Position numbers and translations under genes: made by a program. The notes below the pieces were generated by a model. It saw only the letters and a list, made by a program, of their open reading frames with translations. It was not told the origin of the DNA and made no database searches. This document shows positions 36,341-47,047 of a stretch of DNA of 64,000 nucleotides, piece by piece (position 1 is the stretch's first letter; each line of letters starts with the position of its first letter). The stretch comes from Alistipes sp. (GTDB lineage Bacteria; Bacteroidota; Bacteroidia; Bacteroidales; Rikenellaceae). The DNA lies in contig JAFVRC010000016.1 of assembly GCA_017504485.1 (NCBI GenBank), positions 47,470-111,469 on the forward strand. Reading direction: 5' to 3'.

Positions 36341-38140
36341 ATGAAACGAGCTCTATCTACTCTTATCGCCCTCTGCCTGCTAGGCACGGTGCAAGCACTC
36401 GACCTTCAACGGGTAACCAACATGGCCCATCCGCGACTCATACTTCGCGAGGGCGATATGGCTGCCGTGCGGCGTGCCGTGTTGCAAGATGCTTATGCCG
36501 CCAAGGCACATCGTCAGATAGAGCTCGCCACCGAGCAGATTATCAAGGAGCCCACCTCCGAGCGTATAAAGCAAGGCAAACGACTATTAAGTGTTTCGCG
36601 AGAGGTGTTGCGTCGTGTCAGCTACTGCGCCTATATGTACCTATACAGCGGCAATATAAGCTACGCCCGTCGTGCCGAGCAGGAGATGCTCGCCGCGGCT
36701 CGCTTCTCGGATTGGAATCCGTCGCACTTTCTCGACGTAGGCGAGATGACGGCCGCTTTGGCTCTTGGTTACGATTGGCTCTACGATGTGTTGAGTGAGG
36801 ATAGCCGCCGCGCCATCGCCTCGGCAATCGTAGAGAAGGGCCTGAACCCCGGGCTGGGGCGACGCGCACAAAGCAATAATTGGGGGCAGGTGTGCAATGC
36901 CGGCCTTGCTATGGGAGCCATCGCCATTGCCGAGCGTAACCCTATGCTCGCCGAAGAGATTATCGCGCAGAGCATTCGCAACTTCGACGCCACACGCAGA
37001 TTCTACGCCCCTGACGGTATCTATCCCGAGGGCTACGGCTATTGGGAGTACGGCACCTGGTACCACATACTGATGGTCGAATCGTTGCGCTCGGCAGGCA
37101 TCGATACCGCAGGCCTCGACCGCATTCCGGGCCTTCTACGCTCGGCGCAATATATGGACTATATGGTGGCTCCGTCGGGCCGCACCTACAACTTCTCGGA
37201 CTCGGGCGGCGGTCGCAATCCGCAGATGCCGCTGCTCCATTGGTTTGCCAACGAGATGGGTGATAACTCCGTTCTATGGCATGAGCGTCAGCGTATGACC
37301 AAACGGCGTGTGCGTGCCTCGCGCGACCGTATGCTCGCTGTAGCAATGCTCTTTGTAGCACGTTGCGACCTTACGAACATACCACGCCCGACCGCCACAT
37401 TTTGGAGTGGCGACGGCCCTGTGCCTCTTATTATCTGCCGCGATAAAGACTCCTATCTGGCCGCAAAGGGCGGCTCTCCACGCGATTCGCACGCACATAT
37501 GGATGGTGGCTCCTTCGTCTATGAGGCGAGAGGCGTGCGTTGGGCGGTGGATCTCGGCTCGCAGAACTACTACTCGCTCGAGAAACGCGGCGTGAAGCTG
37601 TGGAGCCGCGGCCAAGATGCCCAGCGGTGGGATGTGTTCCGCCTCGGCCCCGTACCTCACAACACGCTGACCGTGAATGGCAAGAAGCACATCTACAATG
37701 GTCGAGTAAAGCTCCTCGCCACGTTCAACGAGGCGGAGCGTCGTGGTGGGCAGTTCGACCTTACGTCGATACTCTTCGATGTTGAGCGTGCCGTACGCAC
37801 CTTCGAAATGGACAGCCACGCCAAGGCGTGCATCACCGATGAGGTTACGGCCTCCAACCAGACGTGCAATATACGCTGGACTATGTCCACCAATGCCAAG
37901 GTGACTATCCTCAACCGCCGCGAGGCTCTGCTCGAGCAGAGCGGCAAGGCCCTGCGCCTCGTTGTGGCCAAGGGTTCGTGCCCGACCAAGATATCGGTCA
38001 CGGAGAATACTCCCCCGCACGACTATGACTGGGAGAACAAGAACTCGCGCCGCGTATGCATCGACTTCAAGGTGCCACGCACACAGTCACGCACCCTGCG
38101 TGTCGAGTTGCAGCCATACACAGCCGCCACACGCAGATAG
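36341..38140 (+). CDS. Heparinase II/III-family polysaccharide lyase
   Basis: 599 aa from the ATG at 36341 (MKRALSTLIALCLLGTVQA, signal peptide). Residues ~30-350 form an all-helical toroid of the alginate-lyase/heparinase type (AHPRLILREGDMAAVRR, SNNWGQVCNAGLAMGA, DGIYPEGYGYWEYGTWYHI). The heparinase II/III beta-sandwich follows with SHAHMDGGSFVYEARGVRWAVDLG near residue 385, holding the family His. It probably cleaves an acidic glycan in the periplasm. No SusCD or sulfatase neighbours, so the substrate is open. Confidence 0.85.
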   Translation: MKRALSTLIALCLLGTVQALDLQRVTNMAHPRLILREGDMAAVRRAVLQDAYAAKAHRQIELATEQIIKEPTSERIKQGKRLLSVSREVLRRVSYCAYMYLYSGNISYARRAEQEMLAAARFSDWNPSHFLDVGEMTAALALGYDWLYDVLSEDSRRAIASAIVEKGLNPGLGRRAQSNNWGQVCNAGLAMGAIAIAERNPMLAEEIIAQSIRNFDATRRFYAPDGIYPEGYGYWEYGTWYHILMVESLRSAGIDTAGLDRIPGLLRSAQYMDYMVAPSGRTYNFSDSGGGRNPQMPLLHWFANEMGDNSVLWHERQRMTKRRVRASRDRMLAVAMLFVARCDLTNIPRPTATFWSGDGPVPLIICRDKDSYLAAKGGSPRDSHAHMDGGSFVYEARGVRWAVDLGSQNYYSLEKRGVKLWSRGQDAQRWDVFRLGPVPHNTLTVNGKKHIYNGRVKLLATFNEAERRGGQFDLTSILFDVERAVRTFEMDSHAKACITDEVTASNQTCNIRWTMSTNAKVTILNRREALLEQSGKALRLVVAKGSCPTKISVTENTPPHDYDWENKNSRRVCIDFKVPRTQSRTLRVELQPYTAATRR

Positions 38141-38157
38141 ATCTTGCAGCATATATC

Positions 38158-38203
38158 AACAACAAGGGAGTGTCTAACAAGTTTTAGACACTCCCTTGTT
38201 GTT
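38158..38203. terminator. Bidirectional terminator, 20-bp perfect stem
   Basis: 38158-38177 is the exact reverse complement of 38184-38203 with a 6-nt loop. It sits between the convergent heparinase and TPR genes. Confidence 0.85.
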
Positions 38204-38219
38204 AGAAGTTGTATAAACC

Positions 38220-39548
38220 CTACTGCAAGCCTTGCTGCTGCTTGTAGATGGCGTTGTACTTGTTGTACTTATCCATCATACCCTCCTCGTCGCGCAGACG
38301 GAAGCAGAGCTGCTTGAGATACTCAACACAATCCTTGTTCTCCGGATTGAGCTCGTGAGCCTTCTCCAAGTATGGCACAGCACGCATATAGACGGCCGAC
38401 ACCTCCTTCAAGCCCTTCTGATACTCCTCCTGGCTATTGATGCTCTCGAGGCGTGCATTGAAGGCCTGATTTGCCTCGTCACCCTTGGCTATATTGAAGT
38501 AACCGAGGTAGAAATTCGTGTCGTAGTCGTCCGGCTTAAGCTCATTGATCTTCTCAAACGAAGCAATACACTCGTCGTAGTTCTTCAGCTTGAAGAATAC
38601 GCGGCCGCGACCGAACCACAAATCGGCATTCTTCGGATTCTCGGCCAGAGCCTTATCGATAAGCTCCACAAGCTCGGCAGGGTCGCCAATGCCGTCCTCC
38701 GATGTGTAGAGCTGCATCAGACCGTCGAGGATACGCTCGTTGCGCGGATACTTGTTGATACCCTCCAACAGCGTATTCTTGGCCTTGACAACATTCTCGC
38801 GGTCATTCACTCGCTGACCATAGTAGCAGTGGAAGAGGAAGTAGTAGAGATTACCCGACTCATCCTTGTAGCCCAACTCCTGCGCCTTCAGCAGATACTT
38901 CTCGCCATTGATGAAGTACTGAATATCCTGCGCACCGAGGAAGGCGGCGAGCTGACCGGCATAGAAGTAGAGTTTAGGGTCCGCCTTGCCGATAATCTCC
39001 TGCAGGTGAGCGGCCTTGATGTAGGCATCAACGGCCTCCTTATACTTCTCGATATCGACACTTCCGGAGCCGAGTTCCGAGTAGTAGTTCACCAACGAGG
39101 CGACCTGCTCGTTAATCTTTGCGGCTGTCGTAGCGTCAATCGCATGAGCCTTGGCCAGGGCCTCCTTGACAACGTCATAAGCTCCCGGGTGAATCTCCTT
39201 CAAAATCTCCCAACCGACAACCTTGTTGTTCTTCAGATGCACGTTCACCCACTCGTAGCCATAGACATTCTCGCTCTTCTTCTCGGTAGGCAACACACCC
39301 ATCTGGGCATCAAGCATCGCCACGTCGAGCGTGCGGTAGATGTTCTTCGTAGGCATCATTATAGCATCGCCGTAGAGCTTGGCACGCGTGAGCCACGTTG
39401 CGGCCTTGACGGCCTTCTTCTCATTGGCTATATCGGCATCGCTCTTTGCCAACTTGGCCTGCACAGCAGGCGCATTAATCTTCTGCGCGGTAACGGCCGG
39501 AGCTACCAGCACCGCAAGAGCCGCTACCATTACGATAAGCTTTTTCAT
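38220..39548 (-). CDS. Exported tetratricopeptide-repeat protein
   Basis: 442 aa with signal peptide (LIVMVAALAVLVAPAVTAQ). Several TPR units are visible, notably NADLWFGRGRVFFKLKNYDECIASFEKINELKPDD and AVPYLEKAHELNPENKDCVEYL. TPRs are protein-docking scaffolds; this one is periplasmic. It follows gyrA by 43 nt on the same strand and is probably cotranscribed; a gyrA-TPR adjacency is one I recall from related genomes. Specific role unknown. Confidence 0.8.
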   Translation of the reverse strand: MKKLIVMVAALAVLVAPAVTAQKINAPAVQAKLAKSDADIANEKKAVKAATWLTRAKLYGDAIMMPTKNIYRTLDVAMLDAQMGVLPTEKKSENVYGYEWVNVHLKNNKVVGWEILKEIHPGAYDVVKEALAKAHAIDATTAAKINEQVASLVNYYSELGSGSVDIEKYKEAVDAYIKAAHLQEIIGKADPKLYFYAGQLAAFLGAQDIQYFINGEKYLLKAQELGYKDESGNLYYFLFHCYYGQRVNDRENVVKAKNTLLEGINKYPRNERILDGLMQLYTSEDGIGDPAELVELIDKALAENPKNADLWFGRGRVFFKLKNYDECIASFEKINELKPDDYDTNFYLGYFNIAKGDEANQAFNARLESINSQEEYQKGLKEVSAVYMRAVPYLEKAHELNPENKDCVEYLKQLCFRLRDEEGMMDKYNKYNAIYKQQQGLQ

Positions 39549-39591
39549 ATCAATCTAACGATTTACGTGTTTAATTTATTGTTTTTCTGTT

Positions 39592-42144
39592 CTACTCCTC
39601 ATGCTGCTCGGCACTACTTTCAACAACTGTGCCCTCGGTGGTTACGCCCTCCTCTTGCAACTCGACATCCTCCTCTTCGCTCACCGGCACAGCCGTAACC
39701 GAAGCGATAGAGTCGCCCTCGCGGAGGTTGATGATGCGCACGCCCTGCGTAGCACGGCCCGCAACACGAATCTGCTCGACCGAGGTGCGAATAGTGATAC
39801 CCGAACGGTTGATAATCATCAGGTCGTTGTCGTCGGTCACGGCCTTGATGGCAACCAACTCTCCCGTGCGCTCGGTGATGTTGATGGTCTTGACACCCTT
39901 ACCACCGCGGTTGGTAATGCGGTACTCGTCGAGGTTTGTACGCTTACCGTAGCCGTTGGCCGAGAGAACGAGCACATCCTCATTCGACTCCGGCTCGATG
40001 CAAATCATACCTATAGCCTCGTTATCGCCCTCGAGCGACACGCCCCGCACACCGATACTCGTGCGGCCCACCTCGCGGACAGTGCTCTCGTTGAAGCGAA
40101 TGGCCTTGCCCTCGCGCGTAGCGATCATAACCTCGGCCGAGCCGCTCGTGAGTTTCGCCTCGATAAGGCGGTCCCCCTCACGAATCTCGATGGCATTGAT
40201 ACCGTTGGTACGAGGACGCGAGTAGGCCTCCAACTTGGTCTTTTTGATAGTACCATTCTTGGTACACATGATGATATAGTTGGAATTTACATACTCCTCG
40301 TCGTTGAGTCTCTTGCAGTTGATGTAGGCACGCACCTTGTCGTCCGGCTCCATATTGATAACATTCTGGATGGCACGGCCCTTCGACGAGCGGGTACCCT
40401 CCGGAATCTCATAGACCTTCAGCCAGAAGCAACGGCCCTTCTCTGTGAAGAACATCATCGTATTGTGCATCGAGGCCACATAGATATGCTCGATGAAGTC
40501 CTCGTCGCGCGTAGCACTACCCTTGGCACCCACACCGCCACGGTTCTGCGTGCGGTAGTCGGCCAGCGAGGTGCGCTTGATGTAGCCCATGTGCGAGATG
40601 GTGATAACCATATCCTCATCGGCGTAGAAATCCTCCGGATTGAACTCCTCCGACGAATAGACAATCTCCGAGCGACGCTCGTCACCATACTTCTCGCGAA
40701 TCTCGATAAGCTCCTCCTTGACAACGGCGAGCTGCAATGCTTCGCTACCCAGAATATCGTTGAAGCGGGCGATAGCGGCCTCCAACTCGTTACGCTCGGC
40801 AAGCAGTTTGTCGCGCTCGAGTCCCGTCAGAGCACGCAGACGCATATCTACGATAGCGGCGGTCTGCAAGTCACTCAAACCGAAACGCTCCGAGAGGGTT
40901 GCCTTCGCCTCATCGACACTCTTGGCGTGGCGGATGATGTGCACGACCTCGTCAATATTATCCTGCGCGATAAGCAGTCCCTGCACGATATGCATACGCT
41001 CCTCGGCCTTACGCAAATCGTAGCGCGTGCGGCGCACAACAACGTCGTGACGATGATCCACGAAGTGGCGAATCAGGTCGTGGAGGTTCAACAGCTGCGG
41101 ACGGCCATTCACCAAGGCGATATTGTTCACCGAGAACGACGACTGAAGCTCCGTATATTTGAACAACATATTGAGCACCACATTAGCCACGGCATCCTGC
41201 TTGAGATGCACGACAACACGCACACCCTGGCGGTCCGACTCGTCGTTCACATCGGCTATACCCTCCAACTTGCCATCCTTGATAAGCTCGGCGATATGCT
41301 TAATCATATCGGCCTTATTGACCATGTACGGAATCTCCGTAAAGACGATGAGCTGGCGGCCTGTTGCCGTAGTCTCAATCTCGTGACGGGCACGCATAAC
41401 GACGCGGCCGCGGCCCGTGAGCAGAGCCTCCTTCACACCCTCGTAACCATAGATGATGGCTCCCGTAGGGAAGTCCGGGCCCTTGACAAAGTGAAGCAAG
41501 TCCTCGCAGGTGCAGTCGCGGTTGTCGATATAGGCGCAGCAGGCATCGATAACCTCTGAGAGGTTATGCGGTGCCATATTGGTAGCCATACCCACGGCAA
41601 TACCGCTCGCACCATTGACCAGCAGCAACGGAATCTTCGTAGGAAGCACCGTAGGCTCCTTTATCGTATCATCAAAGTTGAGAGTCCAATCGATAGTCTC
41701 CTTGTCGATATCGGCCATCACCTCATCGGTCACCTTGCGCATACGCGCCTCCGTGTAACGCATAGCGGCCGGCGAGTCGCCGTCCATCGAACCGAAGTTA
41801 CCCTGACCATCCACTAACGGATAGCGCATCGACCAATCCTGCGCCAAGCGACACATGGCATCATAGACCGACGAGTCGCCGTGCGGGTGGAACTTACCGA
41901 GCACATCACCAACGATACGCGCCGACTTACGCGTCGGCTTGTCGGAGTAGAGATTCAACTCGGCACTCATATCGTAGAGGATACGACGGTGCACCGGTTT
42001 GAGGCCATCCCTCACATCGGGCAAGGCTCGCGACACAATAACCGACATCGAGTAGTCGATGTAGGCCGACTTCATCTGCTCCTCGATATTGACACGCTCG
42101 ATGCGGCCTGTCATAACGGGAACCTTCTCTTCTTCTGTCATCAT
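39592..42144 (-). CDS. gyrA: DNA gyrase subunit A
   Basis: 850 aa. The breakage-reunion domain shows [32 protein letters not shown] and the catalytic tyrosine in [10 protein letters not shown]. The C-terminal beta-pinwheel includes a GyrA-box-like RGGKGVKT element, then an acidic tail. With GyrB it introduces negative supercoils. Positions matching E. coli Ser83 and Asp87 are Ser and Asp, so no common quinolone-resistance substitution is seen. A TATTTTTG promoter element lies about 60 nt upstream; the 210-bp gap to recQ is AT-rich with no gene. Confidence 0.97.
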   Translation of the reverse strand: MMTEEEKVPVMTGRIERVNIEEQMKSAYIDYSMSVIVSRALPDVRDGLKPVHRRILYDMSAELNLYSDKPTRKSARIVGDVLGKFHPHGDSSVYDAMCRLAQDWSMRYPLVDGQGNFGSMDGDSPAAMRYTEARMRKVTDEVMADIDKETIDWTLNFDDTIKEPTVLPTKIPLLLVNGASGIAVGMATNMAPHNLSEVIDACCAYIDNRDCTCEDLLHFVKGPDFPTGAIIYGYEGVKEALLTGRGRVVMRARHEIETTATGRQLIVFTEIPYMVNKADMIKHIAELIKDGKLEGIADVNDESDRQGVRVVVHLKQDAVANVVLNMLFKYTELQSSFSVNNIALVNGRPQLLNLHDLIRHFVDHRHDVVVRRTRYDLRKAEERMHIVQGLLIAQDNIDEVVHIIRHAKSVDEAKATLSERFGLSDLQTAAIVDMRLRALTGLERDKLLAERNELEAAIARFNDILGSEALQLAVVKEELIEIREKYGDERRSEIVYSSEEFNPEDFYADEDMVITISHMGYIKRTSLADYRTQNRGGVGAKGSATRDEDFIEHIYVASMHNTMMFFTEKGRCFWLKVYEIPEGTRSSKGRAIQNVINMEPDDKVRAYINCKRLNDEEYVNSNYIIMCTKNGTIKKTKLEAYSRPRTNGINAIEIREGDRLIEAKLTSGSAEVMIATREGKAIRFNESTVREVGRTSIGVRGVSLEGDNEAIGMICIEPESNEDVLVLSANGYGKRTNLDEYRITNRGGKGVKTINITERTGELVAIKAVTDDNDLMIINRSGITIRTSVEQIRVAGRATQGVRIINLREGDSIASVTAVPVSEEEDVELQEEGVTTEGTVVESSAEQHEE

Positions 42145-42354
42145 AATTTTATCGTAGTTTATTTCTTCTTTGGCCTAAAACATAAAAATATACACGCGCA
42201 AAAATAGCATTTTTCGCGCGTTTTAGCAACTTTCGGCCCAACTTTTTTCACTATCGACCGTACAAATTTGTATTTTTCGCGATTAAAGCCCCTTTTTAGG
42301 CGATTTGAGAGCACTTGACACGCCGCCTCGACAGGGTGTCGGCGAAAGTCGCAG

Positions 42355-44259
42355 CTACTCGCGCAGCGCAAGCTCGCCATCCTCACCCGTAACCACGATG
42401 CACCCCTCAGCAAGCAGTTGCCGCACGGCCGACAAAACAGCCTCTTCGCTGCCACCCACACGCGATACAAGCTCCTTGACGGGCCGACGGCCGCGCCCCA
42501 ACTCGGCCACGATACTCGCCACAAGGTCGTCCTTCGGTTGCTGCGATGCCCGACGACGGGCGAGGCAGTTGTCGCAGATATGACACTCCTCTGACTCCTC
42601 GCAGCCGAAGTACTCCTCTATAATGCGGCTACGGCACTCGTCGTCACTCGCCGCATAGTGCAGCATCCTGTCAAAGCGCTCGCGCATAAGCTCCTTGCGC
42701 ACCGAGTAGGTCTCGGGAGCGATATATACGTCGCGCTTGGGCAGTCGCTCCTCGTCGAAGAAGATCATCGGCGAGTGGTTCGACGGTATGTAACGCACGA
42801 TATGGAGTCGCCACATGCGCTTCAAAAACTCGTGCACCTCCGTATATGAGTGGCGCGAGAGCGAGGCAATCTCCATCTCGTCGATAGCCCTGAACTCCGT
42901 GAATAGGCCGTTGTAAAGGCGCAGAATGGTACGCATAATATCATCCTCGGTCTGGCCGTAAAGGCGCACCTTGTAGAGGTCGTCGCGCGACACCATAAAC
43001 ATCAGACGCGCCGGATGGTCGCTCTCCTCGACAAATGTCAGATAACCATTCTGTTGCAATAGCTTCAAGGCGTTCATCACACGCCCCACATAGAGCCTCT
43101 CGCGTGCGCAATATTCGTGGATATTGAATATGAACGATGCGCACGCACCATCGCCTATGGCCACTTGCAGGTAGGCACACAGCGAGTCGTAGATGTTGCG
43201 CACCTCCTCAATCGACGGGAACTCCGCCTCAAAGTGCCTTACGAGACGCATCTCGTCGTCGGGAGCCACCAGCAATACCGCATAGCTGCGCTTGCCATCG
43301 CGCCCCGCACGCCCCGCCTCCTGATAGTACGACTCGAGCGAGTCGCACATCGAGTAGTGCACCACAAAGCGCACATCCGCCTTGTCGATACCCATACCGA
43401 AGGCATTCGTGGCCACCATCACGCGCACCTTGCCCGACACCCACTCATCCTGGCGCAGAGTGCGCTCCGTATGCGGCAATCCGCCGTGGTAGTAGGATGC
43501 CGACACACCCTGCTCCGTGAGGAAAGCCGCCACGCGCTCGGCCGCTTCGCGCAGTCGCACATAGACAATGCCGCACCCCTCGACATTCTCGACAATGCGC
43601 ATCAGCTGCGCCTCCTTATCCTCGACGTGGCGCACGCTGTACGAGAGGTTCTTGCGGCGGAACGAACTGCGCATAATATGCGGCTCGGCAAAGCCCAGTT
43701 TGTCCATTATATCGTCGGCCACACGCTGCGTTGCCGAGGCCGTCAGCGCTAGCACCGTAGCCTGCGGCACGAGCCTCCGTATCTCGGCGATACGCAGATA
43801 GGCTGGTCGAAAGTCGTAGCCCCACTGCGATATGCAGTGCGCCTCATCGACCGCAATCATCGTGACATTCATCCGCCCGACACGCAGTCGGAAGGTCTCC
43901 GAGGCGAGCCTCTCGGGCGCAAGGTAGAGGAAGCGCACATCACCATAGACGCAGTTGTCGAGGGCTATATCCATCTGGCGCACCGACAACCCCGAATGTA
44001 CCGCCACAGCCGAAATCCCGAGGCGGCGAAGCCTATCGACCTGGTCCTTCATCAGTGCGATGAGCGGCGTAACAACGATGCAGAGCCCCTCGCCCGCAAG
44101 CGTGGGGAGCTGATAAGTTATCGACTTTCCGCCGCCCGTAGGCATCAACGCTAGCGTATCGCGCCCGTTCATCACCGACTCGATAATCTCGCGTTGCATA
44201 GGGCGAAAATCGTCGTAACCCCAATATTTTTTCAGCGTTTCGCGCAACAGTTGCTCCAT
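42355..44259 (-). CDS. recQ: ATP-dependent DNA helicase RecQ
   Basis: 634 aa from the ATG at 44259 (MEQLLRETLKKYWGYDDFRPMQREII). Helicase motifs: LMPTGGGKSITYQLP (I), AVDEAHCISQWGYDFRP (II), VATNAFGMGIDKADVRFVVHY (V) and QEAGRAGRDG (VI). A zinc-binding segment ends in CHICDNC (~residue 565). The C-terminus is short, apparently lacking a full HRDC domain. It unwinds branched DNA in recombination and fork repair. Earlier in-frame start codons lie in the divergent promoter region and are unlikely. Confidence 0.93.
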   Translation of the reverse strand: MEQLLRETLKKYWGYDDFRPMQREIIESVMNGRDTLALMPTGGGKSITYQLPTLAGEGLCIVVTPLIALMKDQVDRLRRLGISAVAVHSGLSVRQMDIALDNCVYGDVRFLYLAPERLASETFRLRVGRMNVTMIAVDEAHCISQWGYDFRPAYLRIAEIRRLVPQATVLALTASATQRVADDIMDKLGFAEPHIMRSSFRRKNLSYSVRHVEDKEAQLMRIVENVEGCGIVYVRLREAAERVAAFLTEQGVSASYYHGGLPHTERTLRQDEWVSGKVRVMVATNAFGMGIDKADVRFVVHYSMCDSLESYYQEAGRAGRDGKRSYAVLLVAPDDEMRLVRHFEAEFPSIEEVRNIYDSLCAYLQVAIGDGACASFIFNIHEYCARERLYVGRVMNALKLLQQNGYLTFVEESDHPARLMFMVSRDDLYKVRLYGQTEDDIMRTILRLYNGLFTEFRAIDEMEIASLSRHSYTEVHEFLKRMWRLHIVRYIPSNHSPMIFFDEERLPKRDVYIAPETYSVRKELMRERFDRMLHYAASDDECRSRIIEEYFGCEESEECHICDNCLARRRASQQPKDDLVASIVAELGRGRRPVKELVSRVGGSEEAVLSAVRQLLAEGCIVVTGEDGELALRE

Positions 44260-44289
44260 AGGTGCGAAGATAGCGATTTTATCGCAAAT

Positions 44290-44322
44290 TTTGAGTATCG
44301 AGTGATATTTTTCGTATATTTG
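44290..44322 (+). promoter_or_regulatory. Promoter of ispE
   Basis: TTTG at 44290-44293 and TATATTTG at 44315-44322. The -7 element ends 5 nt before the ATG, so the transcript likely starts at or within a few bases of the start codon. Confidence 0.6.
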
Positions 44323-44327
44323 CACTT

Positions 44328-45131
44328 ATGAAACTGCACGCAGCCTGCAAAATAAACATCGGACTCGATATTCTGCGCCGCCGCGAAGATGGCTTCCACG
44401 ACCTCGAAACGGTGATGGTGCCCGTACGAGGGCTCTACGACACGCTCGATGTCGAGCCGTGCGATGAGGGTATCCGCTTTGCGCAGTCGGGCATCGCCAT
44501 CGACTGCCCCGACGAGAAAAACCTCTGCGTGCGTGCCGCACGCCTTATGCAGCAGCACTATGGCATAGCGGGCGTAGCCATCACGCTCGACAAGCGCATT
44601 CCCTTTGGTGCGGGGTTGGGCGGAGGCTCGAGCGATGCGACGGCCGTCATTCGGGCGATAGACTCGCTCTATGGACTGGGACTCGGCAGCGAGGAGCTTG
44701 TGGCACGAGCCGCCGAGCTCGGTAGCGACACTGCCTTCTTCGTGCACAACACGCCGCAGCTGTGCCGTGGGCGGGGCGAGGTGATGGAGCCAATAGAGCT
44801 GCCCTTGGCGGGCCTCTACCTCGCTGTGGCAAAGCCTGAGGAGGGCGTTTCGACCGCCGAGGCCTATGCCTCTGTTCGCCCTGCGGTGCCGACCGTCCGC
44901 CTCCAAGAGGCTATCAAGCGGCCCATCAGCGAATGGCAGGGGGTTGTGAAGAACGACTTCGAGGGGCATATCCTCAACAACCATCCGGCCATCCGAGAGC
45001 TCAAAGAGCAACTTCTGCAGGCCGGTGCCCTCTACGCCTCGATGTCGGGCTCGGGCTCGGCCGTATTCGGGCTCTTTGACCACGAACCGAAGATTGCTAC
45101 AAACCAATTTTTACATATAGAACAGTTATGA
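44328..45131 (+). CDS. ispE: 4-diphosphocytidyl-2-C-methyl-D-erythritol kinase
   Basis: 267 aa, GHMP kinase family. AACKINIGLDILRRREDGFHDLETVM at the N-terminus and IPFGAGLGGGSSDATAVI (ATP loop) identify IspE; GSGSAVFGLF is the third motif. It phosphorylates CDP-methylerythritol in the non-mevalonate isoprenoid pathway. It overlaps the next gene by ATGA, so the two are probably translated together. Confidence 0.94.
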   Translation: MKLHAACKINIGLDILRRREDGFHDLETVMVPVRGLYDTLDVEPCDEGIRFAQSGIAIDCPDEKNLCVRAARLMQQHYGIAGVAITLDKRIPFGAGLGGGSSDATAVIRAIDSLYGLGLGSEELVARAAELGSDTAFFVHNTPQLCRGRGEVMEPIELPLAGLYLAVAKPEEGVSTAEAYASVRPAVPTVRLQEAIKRPISEWQGVVKNDFEGHILNNHPAIRELKEQLLQAGALYASMSGSGSAVFGLFDHEPKIATNQFLHIEQL

Positions 45132-46045
45132 AAAGAACAATTATCGCCCTCTGCGCGACGATTATCGCGCTGTCGGCATCGGCCCAATTCAACTTCGGCT
45201 CGGTCAATATCCGTTGCAGTGGTAAGGGCGACTACAAGAAGAACAATGGTTGGGATCAGCGTCGCGATGAGCTCTGCGAGATCATCCGCTTCGAGGCCTT
45301 CGATGTATTCGGAGCGCAGGAGGTTCGCCACACCCAGCTCAAAGACATGCTCGAACGTCTGCCCGAGTATGACTACATCGGCGTAGGCCGCGACGACGGC
45401 AAGGAGAAGGGCGAGTACAGCCCCGTATTCTACCGCCGCGACCAATTCCAGAAGCTCGACGGAGGCACCTTCTGGCTCTCGGAGACCCCCGATCAGGTGT
45501 CGAAGGGCTGGGATGGACAGTGCCGCCGCGTGTGCAGCTGGGGCAAGTTCAAGGACAAGAAGAGTAAGACCATCTTCTGGTTCTTCAACATGCACATGGA
45601 TCACCGCGGCAAGGTAGCTCGCGCAGAGGGCGCGAAGCTCGTCGTGGAGCGCGTGCGCCAGATGGCCGGCGCGAATGCCAACATCGTCATCACGGGCGAC
45701 TACAACGTAACGCAGTCGAGCGTGCCGTATATGACCTTCCGCGACTGCGGCTTCCTGAAGGACTCCTACGAGGCTGCCCCTATCCGCCTTGCCCACACGG
45801 GAACCTTCAACTCGTTCAACCCGAACAATTGGTCCACGCGCCGCATCGACCACATCTTCGTATCGAAGGGTGCCAAGGTTGAGCGTTTCGGCATCCTCAC
45901 CTACCACTATTGGCTCGAACAACAGGGCGAGGATAGCGAGTTGCAACACGCTCCAAAGGAGATTCGCGCCGAGAAGCGCGAGCTTAAGTGCCCGTCGGAT
46001 CACTATCCGTTGCAGGCCTTCGTAACCTTCAAAAAGAAGAAGTAA
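45128..46045 (+). CDS. Exported endonuclease/exonuclease/phosphatase-fold protein
   Basis: 305 aa with signal peptide (MKRTIIALCATIIALSASAQ). EEP-fold landmarks occur in order: SVNIR, FGAQEV (metal-binding Glu), FFNMHMDHRGKVAR, ITGDYNV, TRRIDHIFVSKG and SDHYPL (catalytic His). Members cleave phosphodiester or phosphomonoester bonds of sugars, lipids or nucleic acids; substrate not evident. Periplasmic or surface. Confidence 0.85.
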   Translation: MKRTIIALCATIIALSASAQFNFGSVNIRCSGKGDYKKNNGWDQRRDELCEIIRFEAFDVFGAQEVRHTQLKDMLERLPEYDYIGVGRDDGKEKGEYSPVFYRRDQFQKLDGGTFWLSETPDQVSKGWDGQCRRVCSWGKFKDKKSKTIFWFFNMHMDHRGKVARAEGAKLVVERVRQMAGANANIVITGDYNVTQSSVPYMTFRDCGFLKDSYEAAPIRLAHTGTFNSFNPNNWSTRRIDHIFVSKGAKVERFGILTYHYWLEQQGEDSELQHAPKEIRAEKRELKCPSDHYPLQAFVTFKKKK

Positions 46046-46062
46046 CACCCTGCTACAAGACA

Positions 46063-46109
46063 AAACAGATAGGAGTGTCCGTCAACATCGCGGACACTCC
46101 TATCTGTTT
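46063..46109. terminator. Bidirectional terminator, 18-bp perfect stem
   Basis: 46063-46080 pairs perfectly with 46092-46109 (11-nt loop), between the convergent EEP and NAGPA-domain genes. Confidence 0.8.
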
Positions 46110-46180
46110 GAAGGTGTGAGCATGAAGCAAACGAGTGTTTTCGGACATGGCGGATGCTGAATAGGCCCTGCCGCACCGCT

Positions 46181-47032
46181 CTACTTGCGTTTCAGGAATA
46201 ATATAGCACTCGACACCGCCCGCTCGCCCTCGTGGTCAAATTTGCGATTGTCGCAAGGGTGGTTTATCACACCGTCGGTGCTGCTCCAAAGGGTTGACGA
46301 GCCGCCACCATCGAGGTTTATGGCATCCGTAAGGCCGAGCCACGCGCAGAGGTTGCCCAACTCATAGATGCTCATACCGGCGGCATTCTCGGAATTGCGG
46401 CCATCCACAACAACGAGAAAGACCTCACCATTCGCGTTACGACCTATAACGGAGCGCGGATGACGCGCATGGAAAAAGCGCACTGCCCCCGCAGTGTAAT
46501 CGGGGTGACCATTTTTGACATGCTCGTAAGATATTCGACTGCCCTCGTCAATAAGCACAGGGCCCACGGCAATCAAGTTATTATGCTTGGCAGCAAGCTT
46601 CTCGTAATCGTCAGGCATACAGCTTACCACATCAAACTCGCCATCGAGGAGCACCACGCCGTTCACACGATGATAGAGTCCTCTCGCGGTTGTCGATATG
46701 TCGTGCCCGTCGATACGCAGGTAGGTCGCAGGCGTTGTATCGCGCGACCAATAGCCTGCATTTATGGCACAGATAGCGCGATTTGAGGAGGCGAGCCAGC
46801 TTGTCGTGGCGAGCTCGTCGGTCTGCACAAGGCGTGGCCGAAACTTCTTCTGCGACAGCTTGATGACCGAGATGGTTTGCGGCGCACCAAAAAGCTCGGC
46901 CTGCAAAAAATACCCCTTTGCCCCCGGCACGATAAAGCTCGTACGCTTGGCATTGACAAATCGCAGAGAGTCGGAGGCCTGCACGCCGAGAACAAAGCCG
47001 GCGGCAAGCAGCAGCACAATCAATCTTTTCAT
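46181..47032 (-). CDS. Phosphodiester glycosidase (NAGPA domain), copy B
   Basis: 283 aa with signal peptide (LIVLLLAAGFVLGVQA). The NAGPA fold is recognised by AGYWS, VGPVLIDEG, RHPRSVIGRNANGEVFLVVVDG and the terminal INLDGGGSSTLW. The family removes N-acetylglucosamine from phosphodiester-linked glycans. It sits 15 nt after its paralogue and shares most motifs, so the pair arose by tandem duplication. Confidence 0.85.
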   Translation of the reverse strand: MKRLIVLLLAAGFVLGVQASDSLRFVNAKRTSFIVPGAKGYFLQAELFGAPQTISVIKLSQKKFRPRLVQTDELATTSWLASSNRAICAINAGYWSRDTTPATYLRIDGHDISTTARGLYHRVNGVVLLDGEFDVVSCMPDDYEKLAAKHNNLIAVGPVLIDEGSRISYEHVKNGHPDYTAGAVRFFHARHPRSVIGRNANGEVFLVVVDGRNSENAAGMSIYELGNLCAWLGLTDAINLDGGGSSTLWSSTDGVINHPCDNRKFDHEGERAVSSAILFLKRK

Positions 47033-47047
47033 AGCACGCAGAGGTCG

